Below are positions 1 through 7,825 of a stretch of DNA of 64,000 nt, piece by piece. Within the stretch, counting starts at the first letter, position 1. The number at the start of each line of letters is the position of its first letter. The notes under the pieces are model-generated. The model was given only the letters and a program-made list of their open reading frames with translations, did not search any database and was not told where the DNA came from. The position numbers and the translations under genes were made by a program. The stretch spans positions 1 to 64,000 of the forward strand of contig JAEZHI010000048.1 of NCBI GenBank assembly GCA_023436885.1. The letters run 5' to 3'. The stretch comes from Pseudomonadota bacterium. GTDB lineage: Bacteria; Pseudomonadota; Alphaproteobacteria; Rhizobiales; Pleomorphomonadaceae.

Positions 1-10
1 CTCTATCAAG

Positions 11-41
11 CTGTCATTCCCGCGCAGGCGGGAACCTCAGG
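11..41. repeat. Partial palindromic element, one end only
   Basis: This stretch begins CTGTCATTCCCGCG and ends AACCTCAGG, the arrangement of one terminal arm of the dispersed element seen complete at 5898-6033. It can fold through TCCCGC and GCGGGA. The rest of the element is not recognisable before the permease gene at 198. Confidence 0.55.
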
Positions 42-197
42 CAGAACAAGGCGCGAGGCCGGTATAGAGCCCCCATCGATGCAGCGCCGACCGATCGGGA
101 GAGGTGAAAAAGCCGCCCGAAACCAGCCTGAGCCCTGGCAGATGACGGGCTATCGCAGATGTGTGCCTGCCTTGGCGCTCGATGGGGGAACGACCTG

Positions 198-1271
198 ATG
201 GCCGCCGTCACCTCAGGCGAAGCCGTGGAGGCGCCGGAGACCCGGCGCGTCTATCGCGCGCTCGCCGCCCGCAGGATCGCCATCCTGACGGTTCTATCGA
301 TCTGTCTCTTGATCTCGGTGGCCGCCGACATGGCGCTCGGCCCGGCGCGCTATTCGCTGGCTCAGGTGATCTCGGCCGTGCTGTCGCCGGCCGATGTCGA
401 CGTGCAGCTTCGCGTCGTCATCTGGGACATCCGCATGCCCGTGGCGCTGATGGCCGTCACCGTCGGCGCCTGCCTGTCGTTGGCCGGTGCGCAGATGCAA
501 ACCATCCTCGCCAATCCCTTGGCCAGCCCCTTCACGCTGGGCATTTCCGCCGCGGCCGGCTTTGGCGCGGCCCTCGGCCTCGTCGCCGGCGTCGCGGTGT
601 TTCCGGCGGCCGTCGAATACATGATCCCCATCAACGCCTTCCTGATGGCGATCGTCGCGTCGCTGTTCATCTACGGCGTGTCGACGCTGCGCGGCGTGAC
701 GGTGGAGACCATCGTGCTCCTCGGCATCGCGCTGGTGTTCACCTTCAACGCGCTGTTGTCGCTGCTCGAATATCTCGCCTCAGAACAGGCGCTCGCCGCC
801 GTGGTGTTCTGGACCATGGGCTCGCTCACCAAGGCCACCTGGACGAAGGTCGCCGTCACCGGCGCCATCCTGGTCATCGTCGTGCCGCTGTTCGCGCACA
901 AGTCCTGGGCGCTGACGGCGCTGAGGCTCGGCGACGACAAGGCGGCCTCCTTCGGCGTCAATGTGCGGGCGCTGCGGCTGGAGACCATGCTGCTCGTCTC
1001 CCTGTTGGCGGCCATCCCGGTTGCCTTCGTCGGCACCATCGGCTTCATCGGCCTCGTCGGGCCGCATATCGCCCGCATGGTGGTGGGCGAGGACCAGCGC
1101 TTCTTCCTGCCGGGCTCGATGATCTGCGGCGCACTGCTGCTTTCGGTCACCTCCGTCGTCTCGAAGATGCTGATCCCCGGCGCGATCCTGCCGATCGGCG
1201 TCATCACCGCGCTGGTGGGCGTGCCCTTCTTCTTCTCGCTGATCTTCACCAACAGGAGGCGCGCGTGGTAG
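198..1271 (+). CDS. Iron-siderophore ABC transporter permease (FecCD family)
   Basis: Inner-membrane permease of a binding-protein-dependent importer for Fe3+-siderophores or a related chelate. The 357-residue product is of usual FecCD length and has about nine or ten hydrophobic segments. Family signatures include RMPVALMAVTVGACLSLAGA near the first third and GFIGLVGPHIARM, the conserved loop contacting the ATPase, near residue 290. The ATG at 198 is preferred over the one at 159 because GGGGGAA lies 7 bases upstream and the shorter start removes an atypical hydrophilic leader. The stop overlaps the ATPase start by 7 bases. No periplasmic binding protein is in view; it may lie left of the window. 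Confidence 0.93.
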   Translation: MAAVTSGEAVEAPETRRVYRALAARRIAILTVLSICLLISVAADMALGPARYSLAQVISAVLSPADVDVQLRVVIWDIRMPVALMAVTVGACLSLAGAQMQTILANPLASPFTLGISAAAGFGAALGLVAGVAVFPAAVEYMIPINAFLMAIVASLFIYGVSTLRGVTVETIVLLGIALVFTFNALLSLLEYLASEQALAAVVFWTMGSLTKATWTKVAVTGAILVIVVPLFAHKSWALTALRLGDDKAASFGVNVRALRLETMLLVSLLAAIPVAFVGTIGFIGLVGPHIARMVVGEDQRFFLPGSMICGALLLSVTSVVSKMLIPGAILPIGVITALVGVPFFFSLIFTNRRRAW

Positions 1272-2017
1272 CTCTCACGCTCGACGGGATCGGCGCGCGC
1301 TATGGCCGCGCCACGGTCTTCTCCGACATCACCACCGGCCCGATCGAGGGCGGCGCGCTGACCGCCGTGATCGGCCCCAACGCCGCCGGCAAGTCGACGC
1401 TGTTCAAGCGCATCGCCGGCCTCCTGAAGGGCGAGGGCGTGGTGCATGTCGACGGCGCCGACGCCGCCACCCGGCCGATCTGCTACATGCCGCAGGACAC
1501 CGGCGCCAACGCGGTGCTGACGGTCTACGAGTCCGTTCTGCTCGCCGCCAAGCAAGGGGCGGGCTGGCGCGTGGCGGAAGACGAGTTGCGCGAGATCGAC
1601 GAGATCCTGGCCTCGCTGTCGATCTCCGATCTCGCCTTCCGCGATCTCGGCGCGCTCTCCGGCGGCCAGCGGCAGCTCGTCGCCATCGCCCAGGCGCTGG
1701 TCCGGAAGCCGAAGATCCTTCTGATGGACGAGCCCACCTCGGCGCTCGACCTCCACCGCCAGATCGAGGTGCTCGACTACATGCGGCGTCTCGCCAAAAA
1801 GAGCGGCATCGCGGTGTTGATCGCGCTGCATGACCTCAACCACGCCATGCGCTACTGCGACAACGCCATGGTGGTCGCCTCCGGCCGTCTCGTCGCCAAC
1901 GGTCCGACGCTCGACGTCATCACGCCGGCCATGCTGAGCGAGGTCTACAAGGTGGACGCCCGCATCGAGACCTGCACGCTAGGCCGGCCGCTGGTGATCG
2001 TGGACGGCGCACGGTAG
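1265..2017 (+). CDS. Iron-siderophore ABC transporter ATP-binding protein (FecE family)
   Basis: Cytoplasmic ATPase partner of the upstream permease. The 250-residue product carries Walker A GPNAAGKST (residues about 36-44), the ABC signature LSGGQRQ, Walker B ILLMDEPTSALD and the switch histidine in LIALHDLNHAM. The GTG at 1265 is chosen because AGGAGG lies about 6 bases upstream and the translation then begins at the normal first beta strand (VALTLDGIGARYG). The start lies inside the permease reading frame (7-base overlap), so translation is probably coupled. Substrate cannot be read from the ATPase; the siderophore-interacting protein at 4828 supports iron. Confidence 0.93.
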   Translation: MVALTLDGIGARYGRATVFSDITTGPIEGGALTAVIGPNAAGKSTLFKRIAGLLKGEGVVHVDGADAATRPICYMPQDTGANAVLTVYESVLLAAKQGAGWRVAEDELREIDEILASLSISDLAFRDLGALSGGQRQLVAIAQALVRKPKILLMDEPTSALDLHRQIEVLDYMRRLAKKSGIAVLIALHDLNHAMRYCDNAMVVASGRLVANGPTLDVITPAMLSEVYKVDARIETCTLGRPLVIVDGAR

Positions 2018-2030
2018 GCGGATTGGCGGC

Positions 2031-2318
2031 TCAGTCCTTGGCCGGCCTTCCAAAGAGCTGGCGAAGCTCGTCCTTGGCGTCCTCGAGCACCTTCTTGCGG
2101 TCGGCGGAAAGGTTGTCGCCGGCGCGGTTGATGTAGAACGTCAACATCGACATGGCGGAGCGAAACGGTTCCGCCTTGCGTTTTTCGCTTTTCTCGGCCG
2201 AACGCTTCAGCGAGGCCGCTATCTCCTTGGGGTCGTCCTTTTCGAAGACGTTGGGCTCGAGATCCAGGGCGTCGCTGTGCTCGGTCACGTCCGCGGACCA
2301 CTTCTTTTCCGTAGCCAT
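2031..2318 (-). CDS. DUF3175 family protein
   Basis: A 95-residue hydrophilic protein matching the small DUF3175 family, with the characteristic stretches KWSADVTEHSDALDLE near the N-terminus and SAMSMLTFYINRAGDNLS in the middle. Function is unknown. AAAGGAAAATCCC precedes the ATG, a good ribosome-binding site. It converges on the ABC transporter, ending 13 bases from it, and is not part of that operon. There is no signal peptide or membrane segment, so it is presumably cytoplasmic. Confidence 0.85.
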   Translation of the reverse strand: MATEKKWSADVTEHSDALDLEPNVFEKDDPKEIAASLKRSAEKSEKRKAEPFRSAMSMLTFYINRAGDNLSADRKKVLEDAKDELRQLFGRPAKD

Positions 2319-2391
2319 GGGATTTTCCTTTCAGCGAAATGGTGATGCCTTCGTCAGGCTGGACGACGCTTCGCCGGGCAGGGCAGCAAGA

Positions 2392-2772
2392 TTATCCCGG
2401 TGGTTGAGCCGGCACGGCGCCTGGAGGAATGACCGGTGTGGTGCCCGTATCGGGCGGCTCAATCCGCATTTCCTGGTCGCCGTTCCTAGGTGGGACCAGC
2501 ACACCGCCGCACGTCTCAAGCGACGGGCGCTGCTCTGCCTTGTCATTGCCTCCACCGCCGCTGGCCTGATCCGAGGGTTGAGCCACGCAGGGATGGGCGG
2601 GCTGGGTATCGCCGGGGGCATCGGAGGCTTGAGCGAGGGCCGAGCCAAGCGTTCCCGCCCAGCACAGGAGGGCGGTTGCCGCGACGACCTGCATTCGACG
2701 GGACAGGAAGGACGGGAATGGAAGCGCCCGGCGTTGGTTGCGGGGCGTTCGGGTCGACGGCGAAGGCCTCAT
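2392..2772 (-). CDS. Small exported hypothetical protein
   Basis: A 126-residue protein with a basic N-terminus followed by a hydrophobic stretch (VVAATALLCWAGTLGSALAQ, about residues 29-48) that reads as a signal peptide cleaved after ALAQ. The mature part is rich in Pro, Gly and Asp and contains a conserved-looking core, GGVLVPPRNGDQEMRIEPPD. I recall similar periplasmic hypotheticals in rhizobia but no function. The ATG at 2772 follows AAAGGGAGCTGACG; a longer start at 2808 lacks a comparable site. It stands alone between DUF3175 and the AraC regulator. Confidence 0.72.
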   Translation of the reverse strand: MRPSPSTRTPRNQRRALPFPSFLSRRMQVVAATALLCWAGTLGSALAQASDAPGDTQPAHPCVAQPSDQASGGGGNDKAEQRPSLETCGGVLVPPRNGDQEMRIEPPDTGTTPVIPPGAVPAQPPG

Positions 2773-2913
2773 CGTCAGCTCCCTTTCAAGGACCATTCGG
2801 AACATCAATGCCGCCGAGGGCGATGCGTTCCCAAAGTCATTGAATTTCCGCCGGAGATGAAAGGGCCGCCCGATACGACCCTCACAGCCTTCAGTCCTGA
2901 GGTCCTGTGCCCC

Positions 2914-3723
2914 TCATCCCTCGCCATACCGCTCTGCCATGTACCGCCCCGGTGATGTCCCTAGCGTTTTCCGGAACATCGTCACGAAGCTTGGCACGCT
3001 TTCGTAGCCGAGGTCGGCAGCGGTTTGCTGGATGGAGGCGCCGGCGGCGAGCCATTTGACGGCGAGCATGACGGCGAGCTGCTGGCGCCAACGGCCGAAG
3101 CTCATGCCGGTTTCCTCGGTAATGCGGCGGGCGAGCGTGCGCTCGCTGAGGCCGGCGCGTCTGGACCAGACGTCCAGCGTCGAGCGGTCGGCCGGCTCGG
3201 CCACCATCGCCTCGGCCAGCCGGCGCAGCTGGGGATCGGCGGGCATGGGCAGGTGGAGATCCTCGACGCTGGCTGTCGCGATCTCGTCGAGCAGCACGGC
3301 CAAGAGGCGGGCGTTCGGTCCGCTTTCCTCATAGAGCTGAGGAAGCCGCGCCGCGCGGCGCAGCAGTTCGCGCAACAGCGGGGTGACCGACACCGCGCAG
3401 CAGGTGCGGGGCAGGCATTGGCTGACGGCGGGGGCGATGAAGGCATTGTAGCCTTCCATGGCGCCGCTCATCCGCATCGAGTGGTGAGCACCCTCGGGAA
3501 TCCAGATGGCACTGCCGGGCGGCACGATCCACAGGCCGCCATCCACTTCGCAGGTGAGCGCGCCACGCTGCACCAGGATGAGCTGCCCCTTGGAGTGGCT
3601 GTGCGGCGGCAGCTCGATCCCGTCGAATTTGTCGGCAAGGAAGCCGTAGATGACCACCGGCCGGGGCACCGCGTCCGGGTCGATCCAGTCTTCATGCTTG
3701 TTGTGCTCGGTCAGTATGGGCAT
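2914..3723 (-). CDS. AraC-family transcriptional regulator with cupin sensor domain
   Basis: DNA-binding regulator of 269 residues. Residues about 20-95 form a cupin-like beta barrel (ELPPHSHSKGQLILVQRG, then WIVPPGSAIWIPEGAHHSM). The C-terminal third holds the two helix-turn-helix motifs of the AraC family (LDVWSRRAGLSERTLARRI and IQQTAADLGYESVPSFVTMF). It is divergent from the methyltransferase at 3871 across 147 bases and may control it, possibly with the reductase at 4828. Cupin-type AraC proteins often sense small aromatic ligands or act in iron and redox responses; the ligand here is unknown. No clear ribosome-binding site precedes the chosen ATG. Confidence 0.9.
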   Translation of the reverse strand: MPILTEHNKHEDWIDPDAVPRPVVIYGFLADKFDGIELPPHSHSKGQLILVQRGALTCEVDGGLWIVPPGSAIWIPEGAHHSMRMSGAMEGYNAFIAPAVSQCLPRTCCAVSVTPLLRELLRRAARLPQLYEESGPNARLLAVLLDEIATASVEDLHLPMPADPQLRRLAEAMVAEPADRSTLDVWSRRAGLSERTLARRITEETGMSFGRWRQQLAVMLAVKWLAAGASIQQTAADLGYESVPSFVTMFRKTLGTSPGRYMAERYGEG

Positions 3724-3870
3724 GCGACATGGTGGCCGATCGAGGATGTTTTGGCAAGATCGGATAATAAACTGTCCTGACTTCGTAATGACGCCATGGG
3801 CGCCAATTGCTATCTATTCGCAAGTAGTAATCGAGGCCGGTGACGGCCTGGCGACGGCGGGAGACCGGCC

Positions 3871-4560
3871 ATGAACGCACTCACAAAAAACCCAACCGCC
3901 GACGCGCTGCAGCGGCTCCACCGCGTTGCCGAAGTCTCCGACCGGGCACTGGCCGACAAGGCCACGCTCGCCGCCGCCAACCAGTCGATGGAGGATGCGC
4001 TCGCCGGCATCATGGCCGAGGAGCACCGCGACTACAGGAAGGTCTATCGCGGCTTTGCCGACAACTTCCTGTCGGTCTCGCCGGCCTACGGCCGCTTTCT
4101 CTACATGATGGCGCGTACCTCCGGGGCGAAGCGGATCGTCGAGTTCGGCTCGTCGATGGGTGTGTCGGCCATCTATCTGGCCTCGGCACTGCGCGACAAT
4201 GGCGGCGGGCTGCTGATCGGCAGCGAGATCGAGACCTCCAAGGCGGTGCGGTCGCAGTTTCATCTTGGCGCGGCGGGCCTGGGCGATCTGGTGGAGATCC
4301 GCGCGGGTGACGCGCTGGAGACGCTCGTCGATGTCGGCGGGCCGGTCGATCTGTTGCTGCTCGATGGGGCGCTGTCGCTTTACCTGCCGGTGCTGAAGCT
4401 CGCCGAAGCATGGCTGAGGCCCGGCGCGCTGGTGCTGGCCAAGAAGGCCTACTGCCCGGATTACCTCGCCTATGTCTGCGAGCCCGCCAACGGCTACCTG
4501 TCGCTGCCGCTGCCGATCGATACGGCGCGGGGCAACATGTATTCCGTCTGGGCGGGGTGA
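3871..4560 (+). CDS. Class I SAM-dependent O-methyltransferase family protein
   Basis: A 229-residue protein with the Rossmann SAM-binding motif IVEFGSSMGVSAIYLA (about residues 90-105) followed by the acidic position in IGSEIE and the strand VDLLLLDGA, as in small catechol-O-methyltransferase-like enzymes. GGGAGACCGGCC precedes the ATG. Many relatives have an Asp-Asn pair after the last core strand, contributing to metal binding; here that position reads VLAKKAY, with two lysines. Substrate is unknown. It lies between the divergent AraC gene and the siderophore-interacting reductase and may be co-regulated with them, though 267 bases separate it from the latter. Confidence 0.85.
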   Translation: MNALTKNPTADALQRLHRVAEVSDRALADKATLAAANQSMEDALAGIMAEEHRDYRKVYRGFADNFLSVSPAYGRFLYMMARTSGAKRIVEFGSSMGVSAIYLASALRDNGGGLLIGSEIETSKAVRSQFHLGAAGLGDLVEIRAGDALETLVDVGGPVDLLLLDGALSLYLPVLKLAEAWLRPGALVLAKKAYCPDYLAYVCEPANGYLSLPLPIDTARGNMYSVWAG

Positions 4561-4827
4561 CAGAGAGCAATCTCGGCCAGGGCCTCAGGACGAAAAAGCG
4601 AAGAGGGATTTATCGGTCACCCTGATGCTTTTGTGAGGACGGCTTCGGCCGGGAGCCTTGGTCTGCCCGTTGCCCGCGACTGCATGGCGAATGCAAGCTT
4701 TATCCAAATATCACAACCGCATAGCCGCTTGCGTGCTTGCCGGGCGTGCCCGGCTGTCGTGCGCCGGCTTCCGCATTCACGGCCATCTGCCCCACTCGGT
4801 GCGTTCGGGCAGCCTTTGAGGGACTGA
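4561..4827. other. Intergenic gap without recognised gene
   Basis: About 270 bases between the methyltransferase and the siderophore-interacting protein. Short open frames here lack ribosome-binding sites and family features. I see no convincing Fur-type operator or terminator. Confidence 0.5.
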
Positions 4828-5580
4828 ATGATGACGTCCGAACAGTTGCCTGCATTCCCCGTTGCCAAGGCGCCCGGCCGTGTGAGCCGGGCCTTGATCC
4901 GCCTGATGATGAAGCATGCGCGGATCGTGGCGAGCGAAACGCTCGGCGAGCGCTATCGGCTGGTGACGCTGGAAGGCGCCGACCTTGAGGGTGCCGAGTG
5001 GGTTGCCGGCGAATTCGTCCAGGTTGCCATGGGCTCGGCCTTCCGGGCGCGCGCCTACACGCCGATCGACTGGGATGCTGACGCCGGGCGGATGCGTCTG
5101 CTCGGCTTCGTGCATGGTGGCGGCCCCGGCAGTGCATGGATCGACAGTATGCGGCCCGGTGATGAATGCGATTTCTTCGGTCCGCGTCGCTCGCTGGATG
5201 TGCGCCACCTTTCGGGGCCACTCGCCTTCTTCGGCGATGAGACCGCCATCGGCCTTGCCTATGCGCTGATCTACCAGAACCCGTCGCGGCGGGTGATCTG
5301 CCACTTCGAGGTGGATGACACGGCGGCGGCCCGCGCGGCGGTGCAGAGGCTCGGCATCGCCGCCGTCTGCACCGTGCACGCGCGGCAGCCGGGCGAGGGG
5401 CATCTCGGCGACATCGAAGACGGCTTGGTGAATGGGGGCGGAGAAGGTGCCCATTTCGTGCTGTCGGGCAAGGCCGGCACGGTGCAGCAGCTCCGGCAGG
5501 CGCTCCGGCAGCGCGGCATTCCCTCAGCGCGCCTTCTTGCCAAGGCCTATTGGGCGCCCGGCAAGGCAGGGCTCGATTGA
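4828..5580 (+). CDS. Siderophore-interacting protein (FAD-dependent ferric-siderophore reductase)
   Basis: A 250-residue flavoprotein of the SIP/ViuB family, which releases iron by reducing cytoplasmic ferric siderophores. The N-terminal FAD barrel shows FRARAYTPIDWD, the flavin-binding R-x-Y-T segment, followed by GFVHGGGPGSAW and GDECDFFGPRRSL, both typical of the family. The C-terminal NAD(P)H domain ends with the long helix and strand SARLLAKAYWAPGKAG, close to the SIP terminal signature (Y-W..G..G). GAGGGA lies just upstream of the ATG at 4828; an adjacent ATG at 4831 is equally placed. With the ABC genes at 198-2017 it marks the left end of the window as an iron-acquisition region. Confidence 0.9.
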   Translation: MMTSEQLPAFPVAKAPGRVSRALIRLMMKHARIVASETLGERYRLVTLEGADLEGAEWVAGEFVQVAMGSAFRARAYTPIDWDADAGRMRLLGFVHGGGPGSAWIDSMRPGDECDFFGPRRSLDVRHLSGPLAFFGDETAIGLAYALIYQNPSRRVICHFEVDDTAAARAAVQRLGIAAVCTVHARQPGEGHLGDIEDGLVNGGGEGAHFVLSGKAGTVQQLRQALRQRGIPSARLLAKAYWAPGKAGLD

Positions 5581-5610
5581 GGGAGATGCGAGGGGGGGTG
5601 AGGGCGAGCG

Positions 5611-5697
5611 GTCTCGGGCTCCCTTCGTGTTTGGAGCGCTATATCGGCCGATCGCCTCTTCCTGCCCGAGATCCTCGCTTTCGCAAGGATGGCAGAA
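5611..5697. repeat. Truncated copy of the 136-bp palindromic element
   Basis: The sequence from TCTCGGGCTCCC to GCAAGGATGGCAG matches the inner part and right end of the complete element at 6138-6273, including CTATATCGGCCG and CTCGCTTTCGCAAGGAT. The left arm is absent. The AT-rich flank that follows (TATATTTTATGTAATGAAAAC) is repeated after the copy at 6273. Confidence 0.75.
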
Positions 5698-5811
5698 CTA
5701 TATTTTATGTAATGAAAACTGCTGGGTAGCCTCTATGCCTGCAGCTCGGCTCAGAGCTCAGTTCTGCCCAAGACCTTCACCAAGATGACATGCCTATAGT
5801 GAGGGAACAGA

Positions 5812-6290
5812 TGGTTAGCTTGGCCCTCTTTCTATCGAACTGTCCCGCGGGTTGAGAGGTTCGTTGGCGGTCAAGTGTTTGTTTCATCTATATAAATCTG
5901 TCATCCTTGCACAAGCGAGGACCTCAGGACGAGAAGGCTCGGAGGGTGGTATCGGGCTGCCTGCGCGTTTGGAGCGCTATATCGGCCGCTCGCTCTGTTC
6001 TGCCCGAGGTCCCCGCTTTCGCAAGGATGACAGATTTATAATGGCGAAACAGCTGGTTAGCTTGGCACCCATTCTATCGAACTCTCCCGCAGGTTGGAAG
6101 GTTCGCGAGCGATCAAGTATCTGTTTTATATATAAATCTGTCATCCTTGCGCACGCGAGGATCTCAGGACGCGGAGGCTCGAAGGGTGGTATCGGGCTCC
6201 CTTCGTGTTTGGAGTGCTATATCGGCCGGTCGCCTCTTTCTGCCTGAGATCCTCGCTTTCGCAAGGATGACAGATCTATATTTTATGTAA
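5812..6290. repeat. Two tandem units of about 240 bp, each containing a complete 136-bp inverted-repeat element
   Basis: The motif TGGTTAGCTTGGC occurs at about 5812 and again at about 6052. Each is followed by a matching spacer and then a complete element, at 5898-6033 and 6138-6273. Both elements are 136 bp, begin CTGTCATCCTTGC, end GCAAGGATGACAG, and have terminal inverted repeats of about 31 bp. They are flanked by TATATAAAT on the left and AT-rich sequence on the right. No open frame inside resembles a protein, so this looks like a miniature inverted-repeat element carried in a larger tandem duplication. Confidence 0.85.
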
Positions 6291-6327
6291 TGAAAACAGG
6301 CGGGTAGCGTCTACGTCCTCCTCTCCC

Positions 6328-6630
6328 TCAATCTTCCATCACGCCGCGCTCATTGTCGGCGTCGTATTTCCTGATGTCGCCGCGCATCCGGCTCTGCCAG
6401 CGGGTGACGAAGGCGCGGGTATCGGGCGCGTCGAGGTGGGCGGTGAGCGACCTTTGGTCCTGCCAGCGTTCGACCACCAGCAGGCGGCCGGGGTCGGCGC
6501 TGTCGCGACCGACGGCGTAGGCGAGATTGCCGGTGCGCTGGCGGCTCACTTCGGCCAGCGCCTGGAGGTCGGCGGCGAAGGTGTCGAGGTCGGGCGGATC
6601 GACCCCGACGGTTCCGGTGACGATGATCAT
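6328..6630 (-). CDS. Antibiotic biosynthesis monooxygenase (ABM) domain protein
   Basis: A 100-residue single-domain protein with the dimeric ferredoxin-like fold of the ABM/YgiN group: MIIVTGTVGVDP, then a helix, LAYAVGRDSADPGRLLVVERW, and a C-terminal helix. Relatives include quinol monooxygenases and heme-degrading enzymes, but no residue here fixes the substrate. AGGAAGCCCGCC precedes the ATG. It lies downstream of the NADPH oxidoreductase gene on the same strand, 75 bases away, with a strong hairpin between them at 6658-6698, so it may be only partly co-transcribed. Confidence 0.85.
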   Translation of the reverse strand: MIIVTGTVGVDPPDLDTFAADLQALAEVSRQRTGNLAYAVGRDSADPGRLLVVERWQDQRSLTAHLDAPDTRAFVTRWQSRMRGDIRKYDADNERGVMED

Positions 6631-6657
6631 GGCGGGCTTCCTAAGTTTTTTGTTCCC

Positions 6658-6698
6658 GCATCGGACCGAAAACCGGTTCCCACTTTTCGGTCCGATGC
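6658..6698. repeat. Perfect 15-bp hairpin, rhizobial-type palindrome
   Basis: GCATCGGACCGAAAA at 6658-6672 is exactly complementary in inverted order to 6684-6698, with an 11-base loop. From memory, this GGACCGAAAACCGG-type palindrome is widespread in Hyphomicrobiales genomes. On the minus strand no T-run follows it, so it is not a classical terminator, but it could stabilise or separate the two transcripts around it. Confidence 0.8.
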
Positions 6699-6705
6699 GC
6701 TTCGA

Positions 6706-7722
6706 TCAGTCTACGGTCAGGACGATCTTGCCCTGGATGTTGCCGCGCGCGGCGCGCTCATGCGCCTTGGCGGCGTCGGCGAGCGGGAAGGTGCTGTCGA
6801 TGACGACGCGGAGCTTGCCGTCCTCGAACAGGCGGTTGGCCGCCGTGAGCTGGGCGCCGCTCGAGCGCACCTGCGTGGTGGAGACGGTGATGCCCTGCGC
6901 CTTGGCTTCATCATGGCCGGTGAAGCCCAGCGGGTACACCGGGTAGAGCGCGCCGCCGCGTTTCAGCACCTTGAGGAAGCGGCCGGTGGTGGCGCCGCCC
7001 ACGCTGTCGAGCACCACGTCGACATCGCGCACCACCTCGTCGGCGGCGGTCGTCTGGTAGTTGATGAACTGGTCGACGCCGAGCTCGGCCATCAGCTTCT
7101 CGTTCTGGCCGGAGGCGACGGCGATGACGCGGGCGCCGCGCCACTTGGCGAGCTGCACGGCGAGATGGCCGACTCCGCCACCGGCGCCGTTGACCAGCAC
7201 CGTCTTGCCCTGAAGCGGCGCCGGCGCATGCGGGAAGGGCTGGAACGGATTGGGCGCGTCGTGGCCGAGATCGATCAGGAACTGCCAGGCGGTGAGCAGC
7301 GACATCGGCGCACCGGCCGCCTCGATGGGATCGATGCCCTTGGGCTTCAGCGCCAGATGGGCGACCGGCACGCTGACATATTCGGCGTAGGCCTTGCTGC
7401 CCTCCATGACGTCGTCCGGGAAGCGCACCATGGCGTAGACCTCATCGCCGACCTTGAAGCCGGTGACGCCGTCGCCGAGGGCCGCGACGGTGCCGGAAAT
7501 GTCCGACCCGAGGATCAGCGGGAAGGTCGGGTGCGGCTGCCATTCGGGCGGTAGCGAGCGGTAGCCGTCGCGCAGGTACCAGTCGGGCGGGTTGAGGCCG
7601 ATGGCGCTGGTGCGGACCAGCACCTCGCCCGCCGCCGGTGTCGGACGCGGCGCGTCCTCGTAGCGCAACACCTCGGGGCCGCCGAAGGCGTGCAGGCGAA
7701 CGGCCTTCATCATCTCGCTCAT
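6706..7722 (-). CDS. Zinc-independent NADPH:quinone-type oxidoreductase (MDR superfamily)
   Basis: A 338-residue medium-chain dehydrogenase/reductase. Residues about 1-120 form the GroES-like domain (KAVRLHAFGGPEVLRYEDAP, then GLNPPDWYLRDGY and LGSDISGTVAALG). The Rossmann domain carries VLVNGAGGGVGHLAVQLAKW and VDVVLDSVGG, and the end reads AARGNIQGKIVL. The catalytic-zinc cysteine pattern of alcohol dehydrogenases is absent, pointing to a quinone or enone reductase. The start at 7722 follows AAAGGACAG; the open frame extends further upstream but overlaps the divergent LysR gene. LysR regulators next to such reductases often control them. Confidence 0.9.
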   Translation of the reverse strand: MSEMMKAVRLHAFGGPEVLRYEDAPRPTPAAGEVLVRTSAIGLNPPDWYLRDGYRSLPPEWQPHPTFPLILGSDISGTVAALGDGVTGFKVGDEVYAMVRFPDDVMEGSKAYAEYVSVPVAHLALKPKGIDPIEAAGAPMSLLTAWQFLIDLGHDAPNPFQPFPHAPAPLQGKTVLVNGAGGGVGHLAVQLAKWRGARVIAVASGQNEKLMAELGVDQFINYQTTAADEVVRDVDVVLDSVGGATTGRFLKVLKRGGALYPVYPLGFTGHDEAKAQGITVSTTQVRSSGAQLTAANRLFEDGKLRVVIDSTFPLADAAKAHERAARGNIQGKIVLTVD

Positions 7723-7806
7723 GTCTCTGTCCTTTCGGGATGTGTTTCGTGAGGGAGATGTGGCAGTTTCCATATGGCTTGATAATGGCGGCGAACTTCG
7801 CTTTAG

Positions 7807-7825
7807 TTGTTCCATGAAGGAACAA
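7807..7825. promoter_or_regulatory. Palindrome enclosing the start codon of the LysR gene
   Basis: TTGTTCC at 7807-7813 and GGAACAA at 7819-7825 are perfect inverted arms around ATGAA, so the LysR start codon sits in the loop. It could be an autoregulatory operator or an mRNA hairpin hiding the start; chance is also possible. Confidence 0.4.

Noticed and set aside
671..1843. 390-codon open frame on the minus strand
   Set aside because: Fully antisense to the FecCD and FecE genes; low-complexity His/Asp/Gln-rich translation typical of high-GC shadows.
5611..6290. CRISPR array
   Set aside because: The repeated units are 136 to 240 bp with inverted arms, not short direct repeats with unique spacers, and no cas gene is present.
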